Of a stretch of 64,000 bases of DNA, positions 31,888 to 44,860 are shown one piece after another. The stretch is from Halocaridina rubra. Its lineage: Eukaryota > Arthropoda > Malacostraca > Decapoda > Atyidae. The stretch spans positions 62,001 through 126,000 of the forward strand of contig JAXCGZ010005753.1 of assembly GCA_037179515.1 (NCBI GenBank), read 5' to 3'. The notes under the pieces are model-generated. The model searched no databases, had not been told where the DNA came from, and saw nothing but the letters and a program-made list of their open reading frames with translations. Positions within the stretch are counted from its first letter, which is position 1. Every line of letters begins with the position of its first letter. Position numbers and translations under genes: made by a program.

Positions 31888-34877
31888 AGAAGAGGCACCT
31901 AAATATTTTGCAGTTATTGACTGGAGGACCTTGTATAACAACAATTCTCTAGAAGAAATGTACAACATCTTTTGTGAGGAATATGGGAAGATTATAGATT
32001 ATTGCATACCTTCCACCAAAACAGGAGTTCTTCATGCCAGAGAGAAATGATTCATTAATGAGTGTAAGAGAGCTATGGATATGAAAAGGTAAAAGAGGAG
32101 AAAAAGCATAAATGCCTGGCAGACATATAAAAGAGCAAGAAATAATTACCTAAGTAAAAGAAGAGAGGCAGAGAGTAATAATGAAAGGGATATCACCGGG
32201 AAGGCTAAAGAAAATACCAAACTTTTCCACAACTTTCTCAGGGGAAAAACAAAGGTAAAAGAACAGGTTTTAAAGTTAAAGAGAGCAGATGGAAGAATCA
32301 ATGAGATGGATGAAGAGATCCACAAAGAATTGAACAAGGAGTTTCAGTTATTATTTACAGCAGAAAATACCCCACCCCCTCAGATTACAGAGATAGGAGC
32401 TCATGGGCCCGTATTGGGAAACATCATCTTTTCAGCCACATAGATATGCAAAGCGCTGATGGAGTTAGATGCCCATAATGCTACAGGTCCTGATGAATAT
32501 CCCCTTATGTACCTAAGAAATGCACTAAATCAATATCAGCGGCTCTAAACTATAGACCAGTTTCCTAGACCAGCATAGTTGCAAAGTTATGGAGAAACTA
32601 CTAAGAATATACATCTCTCTTCACTTGGAATCCTTCAACTTTCTGACAGTGAGACAACATGGTTTCAGAAAAGGTAGATCAAAAGTAACAAACTTATTAG
32701 AATTTTATGATGAGGTAAACCATATCTTGCAGGAATGAGAGGAGTGGGCAGCTTGTATATTCCTAGACTTCCAGAAGGCATTTGATATGGTCCCACATGG
32801 GAGACTTGCTAAGAAGCTGCAAGCACTTGTGAGAATAGGTGGAAATGTCTTGGAATAGATAAAAACTTACTCAGAAGGAAGAGAACAGAGGGTTAGAGTA
32901 AGACACTCAGTGTCTGAATGGAGAAGGGTTAGTAGTGGAGTCCCACAGGTTCAGTTTTAGGGCCACTTTTATTTCTTGTATATGTAAATGACCTACCAAA
33001 GTCTGTAAATTCATTCATGAATATATTTGCAGATGATGCAAAGATTGCGAAGAAAGTAAGAGATCAGAACAATGGTAGAGAACTTCAGGAAGACCTAAAT
33101 ATTCTGTATGAGTGGTCAGAAAAGTGGCTAATGAAATTCAATTCTTCTAAATGTAAGGTAATGAGAATAGGTACAAGTGCAAGAAAGTCCAAGCTTGAAT
33201 ACTCAATAGCAGTAGTAGAACTTCAAGAGACAGAGAATTAAAGAGATCTAGGAGTAAACATACTGGAAGATTTGTCTCCAGAAATGCATACAACTGGCAT
33301 AGTAAAGGCAGCATATGCTTTTTTAGCAAATGTAAAGGGTAGCCTTCAGGTGCATGGATAAGGAAATGTTCAGAAATATTTATGTATCCTATGTGAGGCA
33401 AAAACTTGAATATGTGGCCCCTGTAGAGGATTTCCTATATGTTATTAACCTTCGATCTAATAAACCCCTAAATTCACAATTCCTGACACTACTTCGTAGA
33501 GACCTACAAACGATCTCAAAATTAAATCCTCTACCAATTAAATATAATTAATATTACATGCACAGGCATGCATGCAAATACTCTATTTAAGGGGGTTTGT
33601 GAACTGCTGACATGTGAATTATTAAATAAACTCTCCTCACCATATATTATACTTCCTCATACAGAATAATAATTTTTCAACATATAGTCTACCTATGAGT
33701 GTTCTACTAAAATGAGCTCATTCTTTCCCTCACACGTAACTATAAACATTGTTTGAAATAAGTTAAATCTGTACTCATCTATCCGGAAAACCCAGATGTC
33801 ATCAGCAATCATGGGACTAACTCAAGCTCGAATGTCTTCTGGTTCACGCATCTCTAACACATGTTCTTCGACTTGAATGTCTCGTAGTGTCTCACAAAAG
33901 CAACAAAGTACTCATCATTAAACGTATATGCATGGTCAATGATCACGGTAGCAAATGTATTTCATAAAACTCAAATACAACCAGTTTCACACATCGTAAA
34001 CCTGAGTGTCTCGTAGCATCTCACAAGAACAAACAACTAACTTTTTGTATGAAAGTTTCAAAAAACTCCCCTCGTCTGTTGGTGGAAGCAACTACATATA
34101 ACAGTCTTTTGTTCTCACAAGCGTGGGAATAAACGTTATCCCGAGGGGGTGACAAGGTTGTGGTTAAACCTTTGGTGTCTCAGATTTCTCTCTCTTCTGC
34201 AGCTAGTCCAAAGAATGAAGACACTTTATTTATACGAATATACGTGCAACTTTAACATAAATGAGTAGGTATACATACTAGTCCGTAAATATAAATATGT
34301 GCACATAAGCTACAATAATCGAAACCATCATGCAAACAATACTTACATATGTATGTATAAATAAAGTGTCATGAAATATATTCAAGACAGCCCCTTTTTG
34401 GAATCCACACTTGAAAAAGCACGTGGTCAAGTTGGAAAAAGTTCAAAGACATGCCACAAAACTGGTGACAAAAATACGCAATCTCAGTTTATGAGGAAAG
34501 GTTGAGGGCATTAGACTTACCATAACTCGAAGCTAGAAGTATGAGGGGGAATATGGTGAGAGTTTTTAAATTCCTTCAAGGTTATGACAGAGTGGATAGG
34601 GATCGATATTTTTGTATAGCTGGCACTAGAAATAGAGGTCGTAGTTTGAAGCTTCGTAAAAAAAAAACTTCTTTGCAGGATGTAAGGAAGTACTTTTTTA
34701 GTGTGAGAGTAGATGATGATTGAAATTCGCTAAGCAAGGAGGTAGTTAATGCAAACTCAATCCATAGTTTTAAGGACAATTATGATAAGTACCAATAAGT
34801 TCACAAATGAAACCGACCAGGAGACGGGGAGTTACGAGCATGAGCTATTTCCGGCAAGTACAATTAGTTAATTACTA
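31888..34877 (+). mobile_element. Family A copy A10, split by a solo LTR
   Basis: Degenerate copy from FAVIDWRTLYN (end of the endonuclease) through the linker, RT fragments (ALMELDAHNATGPD, FADDAKIAKKV at 33023) and the C-terminal region. A 968-bp insert (33422-34389) separates YVRQKLEYVA from PFWNPHLKKH. The 3' end at about 34877 has ACAATTAGTTAATTAC. Confidence 0.85.
33417..34394. mobile_element. Solo LTR, 968 bp, TSD GCCCC
   Basis: The insert 33422-34389 begins TGTAGAGG and ends AAGACA. It is flanked by GCCCC at 33417-33421 and 34390-34394, inside the codons that read AAPFW in other family A copies. TG...CA ends, a 5-bp duplication and the absence of coding fit a solo LTR left by recombination between the two LTRs of a Gypsy or BEL/Pao element. 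No partner copy is visible in the window. Confidence 0.72.
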
Positions 34878-37460
34878 TATATTAAAATGTGAAGCCTTCT
34901 CTCTTGTCAGAAAAATTAGGGGCCAGCTCCATTACTAGCCATGACCAGAAGTCCACCTAAGTAGCTACCAAAATATTACAAGTATGGACTTCTGCAGGAC
35001 ACAATCAATCATTTTCCACCACCTAGATAAAGAAAAGTGAAAAAGTCTAAGCTAATAATCATTTGAGCATGCACCCTCAGCAACAATATTACTCACAACA
35101 AGAGATTACCACCTCAAACACTTTATTCTCGCATTCCTATTTCCCCTTTGAAAATTTTTGTGGTGGTCTCCTAGGGGTTAAAAAGAGTGTATTTGTCACC
35201 ACGATCTCTAACCTTCCACTCTGTCTTATCACAAGCTCTTCACTACCCTATCACTAACTTGGCAAAAAAATCAATGAACTCTTACAAATTAAACTTTTCT
35301 ACAAGTCCACCAAGATCCATTCCAAAATTGAGTAAAATAACAATAACAGCAGCTCAGGGGTTAAGATATAAATTCAAAATATAGACTGCAATACCAAAAC
35401 AGAACAGATCAATGCTATCATGGTCATAGAAACTCTACATTAAGAAGACTTCATAACACATAATGCAACTCAAAGAGTTAGGCAAACTATTACCAAGAGG
35501 GTACCCTGGGGGCACCTCAAACTTTAAATCCCATCCACATACAGCATACCAGCTCTTCCAGCTCAATATAACTTCACAAAAGCTTTTTCAAAACTTTTAA
35601 AAAGATGTTGCATTATAATTTGTCTTTAAGAAACACATCACGGAATGACATATTAGAATCCACCAGAAGATGCTAATCAGGCCAGAGTAGATCTTGTTAG
35701 GAACATTTTCATTCATTCATTAGGATGGGATAGAAAAGGGGGAGGAAACTCAGTGATGGTGTCGTCACTGAAGAAGGGAGGATTAGAACGAGAACATGAG
35801 TAGGAGCATGCATCATCATTGGGATGGGATAGAAAAGAGGGAGGAAACAAACTGACGGTTTCATCACTGAAAAGGGGGGAAATAGAATGGGAAAACTTAG
35901 GAGGAAAAGTACGAATATGAAATAGAGGGAGAATGGGGAAGGGTGGACCCACCTGCTTATTTGCATCCATTACAGTGAAAGATGAAAATACTTTACTTAA
36001 GCTAATAGGGGCATTCAAAAAGTAGCTGACACTTTTATTCTCCCTTGCAAGTCAATAAAACGTAATCAGCGGGAAATGTGATACTACTGTGACAAATTCC
36101 AAGTGCATTACACAGGAAGTGTAAAATAAAGAGATTTTATTAATATCTCCAAATCGCCAAAAAACATGTAAACACAGAATTTAAAGAATTCAAGAAGAAA
36201 TTGAATAAATTCTGTTCTATTTTTAATGTGCATGCAACACTGGGTAAAATGTTGAGGCAAATTAACTACTCTGCCAAAAGGAAGAATACCAAAACCATTC
36301 CCTAAACTAAAGCTAAAGCAACAGATCAAGACCATAGCCTCCAGATCACTCTTTATCTTACAACTAGCCAGACACAATCTATGCACTGACACCAGATTTC
36401 CCTCTACATTGTGGTACAAAACCACCACCAACCTCCAGTGCTTCACTGTGCCCAAGAACTTCCACAGAAGCACAGCTCTCAACATCTATCAACTGAGACT
36501 CAAATACAAGTGCACCTGACAAATAATTGAAGATCTCGTTAAGGAGTGCACCTTCTGCAAGGGAGCTACGCCGCAACCCCTTCTCCACTACATCCTTGAA
36601 TGTGAAGTCTTCTCAGAAATACGATAGAATACTTGGACCCCGGTAACACCTAGCATTCACCCAAATGCCCTTCAAGGTCCTAGTACCATAATCAGAGCAG
36701 CAATGAACTACATGGACAACCTACTGAACATTATCGGCCAGTACCCACCTCCTAGCAAATCAGGCATTAGCTCAGTATTAAGCCAAGACCATAATAGGTT
36801 GAGAACCTTCCCCTCAACCTCTTCAGCATAAGCCCAGCACACGCTGGTATGGTTCCAGTGAGGAAGCCTTGTCCTTGCTGGTCATCAGGAAACTCTTTTT
36901 TTTCTATATTTTTGTTCATCCATTTATTTTTAATTTTTTATATTCAAATTTGTTTTTGTTTCTTATCTCCCCTTCTACCCTTCCTTCCCAGTGGTCCCCT
37001 AGGGGTTAAAAGGGTGCAGGCGACACCATCACCTCTCCCTTCACCAATATCCTGACTTTCCTCTTGCTTTCAAACAAGGCATCTCATCAAAATTTGTAGG
37101 AGACTACTAACTCCGGGCAGAACATTTTGATGTTCTCTCTTATGTTTACAGATTCAATCCAGTTCCAGATGATTTCACCTACGGGCCCACAATGGCAAAT
37201 TCATCCTCATGGATGGATATCTATTAGTAACTAACTAATAAAACATCAAAGCTATTCATTGCCAATATGATTTACCCTGAATACCTTCAAATACACTCTA
37301 AAATATTGTATTCGATTCGAGAAGTGACAAACCCATGTGCGAGACTACCGCATGCGTATTGGAAGTGTAATCAGCATTCATTCCCAAACTCCTACCTGTC
37401 TGTATCCACCCCTTTAAAAACCAAAGTTTTAGTGTACAATTTCATATAAAAGATGATAAG
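34878..37460 (+). mobile_element. Jockey-like LINE debris, several fragments
   Basis: 35060-35680 resembles the start of a Jockey-like endonuclease (GLRYKFKI, INAIMVIETLH). 36140-36800 resembles the C-terminal end (QINYSAKRKNTKTIP; ECTFCKGATPQPLLHYILEC, a Cys-His cluster typical of Jockey C-termini). 37250-37450 has traces of the RT thumb. The motif CCCCTAGGGGTTAAAA recurs in slightly changed form at 35168 and 36996, probably a 3' UTR signature. All frames are broken. Confidence 0.5.
35719..35910. repeat. Two-copy tandem repeat, ~100-bp unit
   Basis: GGATGGGATAGAAAAG starts units at 35723 and about 35822. The units share GAGGAAAC, TCACTGAA and GGAGGA at matching positions but are diverged. 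Confidence 0.65.
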
Positions 37461-37613
37461 ACTACATATTATAAATATGGAGCACTACTAATCAATTATA
37501 AATAGTCCCAATAGTCCCAATTGTCATGGTTACAACTTGGAAGTGGTACAAGTTAACTTAGCTATCATAATTCGCATATACCTTAAGTTGTTTAATAAGT
37601 CTAAATTAATGTC

Positions 37614-38024
37614 TGTGGTTTTGTGGAGACAATACTTTTTGTTTATGATATTGTAAAATTTGGATCTGGTAACACGGAAGGGCAGTTGGCAACACTGTAA
37701 ACGGGATGTTGTTTACAGTTTTTGGTGGGTACTCGGGGGGTGAAGAGTAATGCTTGTGGAGTTGTTGAGTTGGATGAGTCGTGTGACGGAATTGCTCTAT
37801 TGGTTGAGTTGTGTGACGGAATTGCTTTATTTTTGAGTTGTGGAGGATTAGTGGGAGCTCCCAGTGTAGGTGCTGATTTTTTTTTTTATGTGGCGGTTTG
37901 GAGAAAGGGGGCAAGGAGAAATCGGGTTTTGAACAGTTGTGAGTGGGCTTTTGACTTCCAATACATGCTAGTGGAGTTAAGTTGAGGTAACTGATATACA
38001 TTATTTTTTCTATCTCGGCCAAGA
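37614..38024 (+). repeat. 5' LTR of the Gypsy element
   Basis: About 410 bp, beginning TGTGGTTTTGTGGAGACAAT. It aligns throughout with the 3' LTR, including GGCAGTTGGCAACACTG and GGTTTGGAGAAAGG. The 3' end (TCGGCCAAGA) is altered relative to the ACCACA of the 3' LTR. Confidence 0.9.
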
Positions 38025-38050
38025 GCTATTTAGGCTGTCTAAAAATCACT

Positions 38051-38835
38051 ATGGCTGGAAAAGACAAATTGCGTGGTGAAGTAAAGAAATAATTTGATGG
38101 CCAAGGTGATGTGGTTGCCTGGCTAAAAATGGCCGAGTTGGTGGCAAGATTAGTGGAGATTAAGGATTTAGCCAGTTTTATACCCTTATACCTGGAAGGA
38201 GATGCGTTGGCTCTGTATATCGAAATGAGTGATGATGATCAGCTAGATGCCAAGAAGATCGAGAACAGATTGAAGGTGGCCGTCTCACAAGGGATGCTTG
38301 AGGCCTATGGAAGGCTTAGGAAGATGCACTGGATAGGTGAGCAAGTGGAAGTTTTTACAAATGAGATCAGGCAATTATCAGGACTGGCAGGATGTTAGGG
38401 AGATGGTCTGGAGCAGGCAGTAAAGCTGGCATTTGTGACTGGTCTCCCAGATCGGATTTCTATGGAGCTTCAGCAGACAAAGGATGTTGAAACAGTAGAT
38501 ATGACTGAGGTAATTGCAAGAGCTAGTGTGTTAAAATCAGGTGGTGGGGTCAAGAAGGTGCAGCAGTGCGGCCAGAGGACCGTCATTGATGGTACATCAG
38601 CAAGGGTCCCACTTGCCATGAGTCTCACCATCACAAGGCCAGCAAGGAGAAAGGAAAGGAGAAAATAAGATATTCAAGGGTTGCTGTTACAGGTGCGGTG
38701 GGCCTCATATGGAAAGAGAGTGCAAGGAGCCACAACCACCCATAATGTGCTTCAAGTGTGGGAAGGAAGGTCATATTACAAGCAGCTGCAAGAAGGGAAA
38801 TGGGCAAGGGGGAGCTGCTGCACCGGAAGCTACCC
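38051..38835 (+). pseudogene. Gypsy gag with two zinc knuckles, broken
   Basis: Starts MAGKDKLRGEVKK about 25 bp after the LTR; TAA follows within 15 codons. Capsid-like helices follow (GDVVAWLKMAELVARLVEIK, FIPLYLEGDALALYIEMSDD), a TAG at about 38396, then VKLAFVTGLPDRISMEL. Two CCHC knuckles lie at 38680-38790 in another frame (CYRCGGPHMEREC, CFKCGKEGHITSSC). Gag packages the element RNA. At least two stops and one frameshift. Confidence 0.82.
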
Positions 38836-38849
38836 CCTCAGACTACTAA

Positions 38850-39250
38850 AGGCATTTTCACCTTCACTGTCAGTGATCAGTGTTAGTGTGGGAGGATGGA
38901 AGGTGAGGGTACTTGTCGATTTAGGTTGTTCCATTACAGTGTGTGCTTCTCAATTGGTGGGGAAATGCACAGCGAAGGTAGAAGGGTTAGTAACGGTGGA
39001 TGAAAGACAGATTGAATGTAAGGGTAGTAGAGATAGAGTTGACAGTGCAAGGAATACACATGAGAACTACAACAATTGTTATTTCTAAGGGGATAACTGG
39101 CATAGATGTAATAATGGAAATGGATATGATTAACAGACTGGGTGGTGTGACAATTTGTGATGGATTTGCAGTTTTTGGTAATGTGTCGGTACCAATGAAC
39201 ATTTCTCAAGTAGCGACAGGCAGGAAGGTGTGCAGTGACAGTTGTGAATG
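38850..39250 (+). pseudogene. Gypsy protease region, broken
   Basis: VSVGGWKVRVLVDLGCSITV is the retropepsin active-site block with the usual DTG/DSG changed to DLG, likely inactivating. GITGIDVIMEMDMINRLGGV is the later flap/GMDxL-type block, reached after a frameshift near 39020. Confidence 0.72.
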
Positions 39251-39429
39251 AAGGGCAGGAAAAGTGAGAGCCAAGGAAAATGAGAAGCTGAGAGGAGAGT
39301 TAGCCACAGAACACAAGGCCAGTCTGTGGAAGATCGTGGACAAGGATTTCATTGCAGAGTCTGACAGTACTAAGTGAGTGGTGGAGTGGTATTTGAAAAA
39401 GGGGCTGCGGGTGTTAGAGAACAAGGTGG

Positions 39430-40100
39430 GCTGCTATGAAAGAGCCTGTGAGGAAAGAATGTGACCAAGAGGTGGAGAGGTGGATCAATGAAGGCATACT
39501 GGTGCCACAGGGGACGGAAGTGAATGTGGACTGCTACCATTGATGGCTGTGGTCCACCCAAACAAGAACAAAGTTCGGCCAGTACTGGAATACTGCAAAC
39601 TTAACCAATATATTATGTCTCACACTACAGATGACGCTACTGATGTTTGCAGTGAGAAGCTGAGGGAGTGGAGGTTGATAAGTGGGGCCTCTGCTATAGT
39701 TGATCTGAAGTTGGTTTAACTTCAAGTCCACTATGCAGAGAAGCTGTTGAAGTACCAACTTGGGAATTATAGAGGAAGGACATACTGCCTAACGAGGCTG
39801 GGCTTTGGACTAAGTTCAGTGCCAAGAATTATGACCAAGATCACCAAGACAGTACTAAGCAAGAGGAAAGGGATGGAAGCGGCCACAAACTCGTATATAG
39901 ACAATATACTCATAGATGAAACCAAGGTTAGTGTATCGGAAGTTGTGGAGCAGCTGCGTCTGTATGGAATGGCTACAAAACCACCAGAGCCACTAGAAGG
40001 GGGAACTGCTTTGGGTCTGAGATTGGAAAGATGGAAAAATGATGAGACGTTTTCCGTAGGGGTAATGAGATTCCGGAAGTGCAGCAAGACTTAAGTACAA
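39430..40100 (+). pseudogene. Gypsy reverse transcriptase, broken
   Basis: MKEPVRKECDQEVERWINEG, MAVVHPNKNKVRPVLEY, AIVDLKLV then a stop (39718-39720), and NYRGRTYCLTRLGFGLSSVP. The catalytic block reads SYIDNILID where YxDD is expected, so the second Asp is Asn. Stops and frame changes mark it as inactive. Confidence 0.8.
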
Positions 40101-40149
40101 GAGAGCTGTTTTCTGTGTGCGGAAAACTGGTGGGCCATTATCCTGTGGC

Positions 40150-41491
40150 AGGCTGGTTATGAATAGCTTGTAGTTACGTAAAGAGGAAAGCAGAGGGCAT
40201 CAGATGGGAAGACAAGGTCAGGCAGCAAATGATGGAGATGCTGCAAGAGACTATAAGGAAAGTGAGACAAGAGGACCCAGTGAGAGGGAGATGGTATGCC
40301 CCAAAGTCAGGTAAGGGTGTCATGTGGTGTGATGCGAGCAGTATTGCCAAAGGAGTAATCTTAGAGATTGACAATGAGACCGTGGAGGATGGTGCATGGT
40401 TGAGGAAGAAAGAGGACTATAACCATATCAACTTGGCAGAGTTGGACGCTGTAATAAAAGGAGCCAATCTAGCTGTGAAGTGGGGAATGTGAGATGTTGA
40501 GGTGAAGACAGACTCAGCGACAGTATTTGGTGGATTGTAACAGCAGAGCACAGGATTCGGACAAAGGGAGCTTTGGAACTTATAGTTAAGCGCCACTTGG
40601 GAACCTTGCAAGAGCTGACAGAGGAGTCTGGGATGGAGTTGCGCCTATGTTTTGTGCCGTCAGAGAAGAACAAGGCAGATGTGTTAACTAGGGTGAGGAA
40701 GGCCTGGTTAGGAGTTCCGGACGAGATGTCAGTAGAGGTCAAAGTGTGTTGTTCAAGAGTGCCGAATGTGGAGGACTTACATCAAATGCATCACATGGGA
40801 GTCAATAGAACTCTGTTTGTAGCAAGGAAGGTTGATCCAGAAGTCACAAGAGACAAAATCCGGAAAGGAGTTAGGCGCTGCAACAAGTATCAGTCGATCA
40901 ATCCTTCGCCAGTTGCGCATAAGGTCAGGGAGCTTACGGAGGAAGACAACTGGAAGAGATTGGTGGTTGATGTAATACACTACAGGCAGAGTTTGTATTT
41001 GTCTAGGGTTGATTGCAGACCAGGCAGAGTGTCCATTTGGAGAGAGCTAAGAGAAGATAATGGAGAGGAAATTGCAGGAGTGTTGAATGGGTTGTTTTGA
41101 TAAAGTGTTTGTAGACAATAGTACAGCCTTTAGATCACAGGCTTTGAAGGAGATGCTTGACAAATGGAATATCAACTGCTCTTTTAGAGCAGCATATCGG
41201 CTTAGTGAGAATGGGATTGTGGAGAGACATCATTGAACAGTCAAGGCCATGGTGGAGAGGGCTCAGGAGTCACCATTGGAATCAGTCTTTAGGTACAATA
41301 TGTTCCCTAGGTCAGGCCAGGATGAAGGAACGGGCCACTGAGAGCAGTCTTCAAGTAAGAGTGGCGACATCCAAGCAAGGTACCAAAGAAGGATAAAGGA
41401 GATGACAGGGCAGGTTCCATCAAGATTGGAGATGAGGTGTGGGTAAAGCTGCCAAACTCAAGATGCATGTCGCAATGGGTAAGGGGTACGG
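40150..41491 (+). pseudogene. Gypsy RNase H and integrase, first part, broken
   Basis: RNase H: MWCDASSIAKGVILEID, NHINLAELDAVIKGANLAVK, TGA at 40491, KTDSATVFGG. Integrase: HHMGVNRTLFVARKVDPEVT (zinc-binding region), then catalytic-core traces (VVDVIH, FVDNSTAFRSQALKEML, NGIVERHH), and the C-terminal start FKIGDEVWVK-like KIGDEVWVKLPN to RGTVTNV at 41500, where family B cuts in. Several stops. Confidence 0.75.
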
Positions 41492-41762
41492 TGACCAATG
41501 TATTCTATCTACCTTGGCTGTTTCCCCCTTTAATTGGGGGGTAGCCAACATCAAGAAAGGAAAACAAATAGGGGGATTACTTTGCTCTATGGGCAATGAC
41601 GAGGGAGCTAGCGACAGTTCAGATAGCACTGCTGGAGTGCCACAGCCCATCCTCCTGGCTCTTCTACAACCTGTGTCGCTTCACAACTGCCAACTCCTCC
41701 TACTGCCCCTACCACAGAGCTACCTCTGTAAGATGCAGCCCCGTGGTAACGGCAGATGCCCA

Positions 41763-42257
41763 TCAGAGCTGCGTCATAATCGCTCGCCACTCATTCCTAT
41801 TCCTAGCACGCTCGCTTGCTTCCCTCACATCCATCCTCCTATCATTCAGGGCTCTCCTTACTCCATCCATCCATCCAAACCTAGGCCTCCCTCTAGCATT
41901 TCTCCCATCAACTCTCGCATTCATCACCTTTTTCAGCAGTCTTTCATCATCCATCCTTTCCACATGCCCAAACCATCTCAGAACATTCATATCTACTCTG
42001 GCTGCAATTTCTCTCCTCACACCCGTTCTTGCTCTCACCACTTCATTCCTAACCATATCCAATCGAGATACACCAATCATACTCCTCAGGCATTTCATCT
42101 CAAACACATTTAGTTTCCGTCTCTCACTTACTTTCATTCCCCATAACTCTGACCCATACATCACAGTTGGCACAACCACTTTCTCATACAAAACTTTCTT
42201 AACATTCATTTCCAACCCTCTATTCTTCATCACTCCTTTCAATGCACCCAATACTTT
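41763..42257 (-). pseudogene. Family B ORF2, C-terminal part (after the family A insert)
   Basis: Reads KVLGALKGVMKNRGLEMNVK, VVVPTVMYGSELWGMKVSER, LRWFGHVERMDDERLLKKVM, GRPRFGWMDGVRRAL, ending NEWRAIMTQL. This is the conserved region after RT in one group of invertebrate LINEs. Apart from the insertion the frame is intact. The Pro/Phe-rich first codons above 42257 belong to family A. Confidence 0.82.
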
Positions 42258-44218
42258 ACTAAGGAGTGGAGAGACAAATGCTGGAAAAGGTATAGGAGGA
42301 GAAAAAACATAAATGCCTGGCAAACCTACAAAAGAGCAAGAAATGACTACCTAAGTAAAAGGAGAGAGGCAGAGAGAGACTATGAGAGGGACATCACCAG
42401 GAAGGCTAAAGAAAATCCCAAGCTTTTCCACAGCTTTATCAGAGGAAAACTGAAGGTAAAAGAACAGGTTTTAAGGCTAAAGAGAGCGGATGGAAGCATC
42501 ACTGAGACGGATGAAGAGATCTGCAAAGAATTGAACAAGGAGTTTCAGTCAGTATTTATAGTAGAAAATACCCCACCCCCTCAGATTGCAGTGATAGAAG
42601 CTCAAGGGCCGGTATTAGAGAACATCAACCTTACAGCCACAGAGGTATGCAAAGCGCTGATGGATTTAGATGTTCATAAAGCTACAGGTCCCGATGACAT
42701 ATCCCCTCATGTGCTTAAAAAATGCGCAAACACAATATCAGTGGCACTAAGTATCATATTTAAGGAGTCACTGGAGCCGGGGGAGATTCCAAGATGCTGG
42801 AAACAAGCAAATGTGATACCTATCTTCAAAAAGGGAAGGAGGGATACGGCTCTGAACTATAGACCAGTTTCCTTGACCAGCATAGTTTGCAAAGTTATGG
42901 AGAAACTACTAAGGAAACATATCTCTTTTCACTTGGAATCCTTCAACTTTTTGTCAGTGAGGCAACATGGCTTCAGAGAAGGTAGATCAACAGTAACAAA
43001 CTTATTAGAATTTTATGATGAGGTAAGCCAAATCTTACAGGAAAGAGAGGGCTGGGCAGATTGCATATTCCTAGACTTCCAGAAAGCGTTTGACACTGTT
43101 CCACATGGGAGACTTATTAGGAAGCTGCAATCAATGGCTAGAATAGGTGGAAATGTTTTGGAATGGATAAAAACTTACTTAGAAGGAAGGGAACAGAGGG
43201 TTAGAGTAAGACACTCAGTGTCTGAATGGAGAAGAGTTAGTAGTGGAGTTCCACAGGGTTCAGTTTTAGGGCCACTTTTGTTCCTTGTATATGTAAATGA
43301 CCTACCAGAGTCTGTAAATTCATTCATGAATATGTTTGCAGATGATGCAAAGATTGTGAAGAAAGTAAAAAAACGAGAACAATGGTAGAGAACTTCAGGA
43401 GGATCTAAATAATCTGCATGAGTGGTCAGAAAAGTGGCTAATGAAATTCAATACTTCAAAATGTAAGGTAATGAGAATGGGTACAAGTGCAAGAAGGCCC
43501 AAGCTTGACTACTCGGTGGCTGGAGTACAACTTCAAGAGACAGAAAATGAGAGAGATCTAGGAGTAAACATACTGGCAGATTTGTCTCCAGAAATACATA
43601 TAAATGGCATAATAAGGGCAGCATATGCATTCTTATCAAATGTAAGGGTAGCCTTCAGGCACATGGACAAGGAAATGTTCAGAAATATTTATGTAACCTA
43701 TGTGAGGCCAAAACTCGAATATGCAGCCCCCTTTTGGAATCCGCACTTGAAAAAGCACATAGCTAAGCTTGAAAAAGTTCAAAGACATGCCACGAAACTG
43801 GTGCCAGAAATACGCAATCTCAGTTATGATGAGAGGCTGAGGGAATTAGACTTACCATCACTCGAAGCTAGAAGAGTGAGGGGGGATATGGTGACAGTCT
43901 TTAAATTCCTTCGTGGTTATGATAGAGTGGATAGGGATGGATATTTTGATATGGCTGGCTCTAGAACTAGAGGTCATAGTTTGAAGCTTCGTAAGAAAAC
44001 TTCTTCGCAGGATGTAAGGAAATACTTTTTCAGTGTAAGAGTAGTTGATAATTGGAATTGGCTAAGCGAGGAGGTAGTTAATGCTATCTCAATCCATAGT
44101 TTTAAGGACAGGTATGATAAGTATCACTAAGTATAAAATGGAACCGATGAGGAGACGGGAAGATACGAGCTTTGGGCTCTTTCCCATAAACACAATTAGG
44201 TAATCACAATTAGGTAAT
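42258..44218 (+). mobile_element. Family A LINE copy A5 inserted in family B
   Basis: 5'-truncated at the linker (AAGGAGTGGAGAGACAAATG) and ends with tail units AATTAGGTAATCAC x2. It splits family B between the codons for VIAANGGVKQ and KVLGALKG. Young: nearly identical to A2 and A6. No clear target duplication. Confidence 0.9.
42531..44130 (+). pseudogene. Family A reverse transcriptase, copy A5, one frameshift
   Basis: RT blocks are intact (IFLDFQKAFDTVPHGRL, SGVPQGSVLGPLLFLVYVND, MFADDAKI) to about 43370, where GTAAAAAAACGAG holds one A more than in A2 and A6 and shifts the frame. The rest (43441-44130) is intact to the stop. One homopolymer base is the only defect seen in the RT half. 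Confidence 0.87.
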
Positions 44219-44225
44219 CCTTCAT

Positions 44226-44860
44226 TCACTCTGTGACACACATCTGCTTCACTCCACCATTTGCAGCTATAACCAAGCCTAAATACTTAAACTGATTATC
44301 CTCCTCAAGTGTCTCTCCATTCAACATAACATTCAATCCAGCGCCATCCTCATTTCTTGTACACCTCATAACCTTACTCTTTCCCACATTCACTCGCAAC
44401 TTCCTTCTCTCACACACCATTCCAAATTCTGACACTAACTGACACAGCTTTTCCTCTGAATCTGCCACCACCACAGTATCATCTGCCAACAGCAACTGAT
44501 TCAGCTCCCACTCGTTATCATCCCCATCTACCATTCTCAAACCTCGACCACACACTCGCTCATTCACCTCTCTTACAACTCCATCAATATACAAATTGAA
44601 CAGCCATGGTGACATCACACATCCCTGTCTCAGTCCCACACTTACTGGAAACCACTCACTCACTTCATTCCCTACCATAACACAAGCTCTACTGCCCTCA
44701 TACAAACTCTTCACTGTATGCAACAATTTACCATTAATTCCATATAATCTCAAAACATTCCATATACCCTCTCTATCAACTCTATCATATGCTTTCTCCA
44801 GATCCAAAAATGCAAAATACACATCCTTACCCTTTGCTAAATATTTCTCACATAACTGCC
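44226..44860 (-). pseudogene. Family B reverse transcriptase, truncated
   Basis: About 210 codons of RT: VYFAFLDLEKAYDRVDREG (first catalytic Asp), VGLRQGCVMSPWLFNLYIDG, QLLLADDTVVVADSEEKL (catalytic Asp pair), GKSKVMRCTR, FKYLGLVIAANGG. The clade is probably among RTE/Nimb/Jockey-like LINEs; I cannot decide. Its C-terminal half lies beyond the A5 insertion. The 5' end is lost at the target duplication. Confidence 0.85.

Noticed and set aside
35930..36018. Minus-strand CAG|GTGGGT donor after MDANKQ
   Set aside because: No convincing acceptor and no exon link; the surrounding sequence is transposon debris.
41439..42312. Plus-strand frames of 224 and 238 codons
   Set aside because: They are the antisense of the family B LINE C-terminal region and cross the element border.
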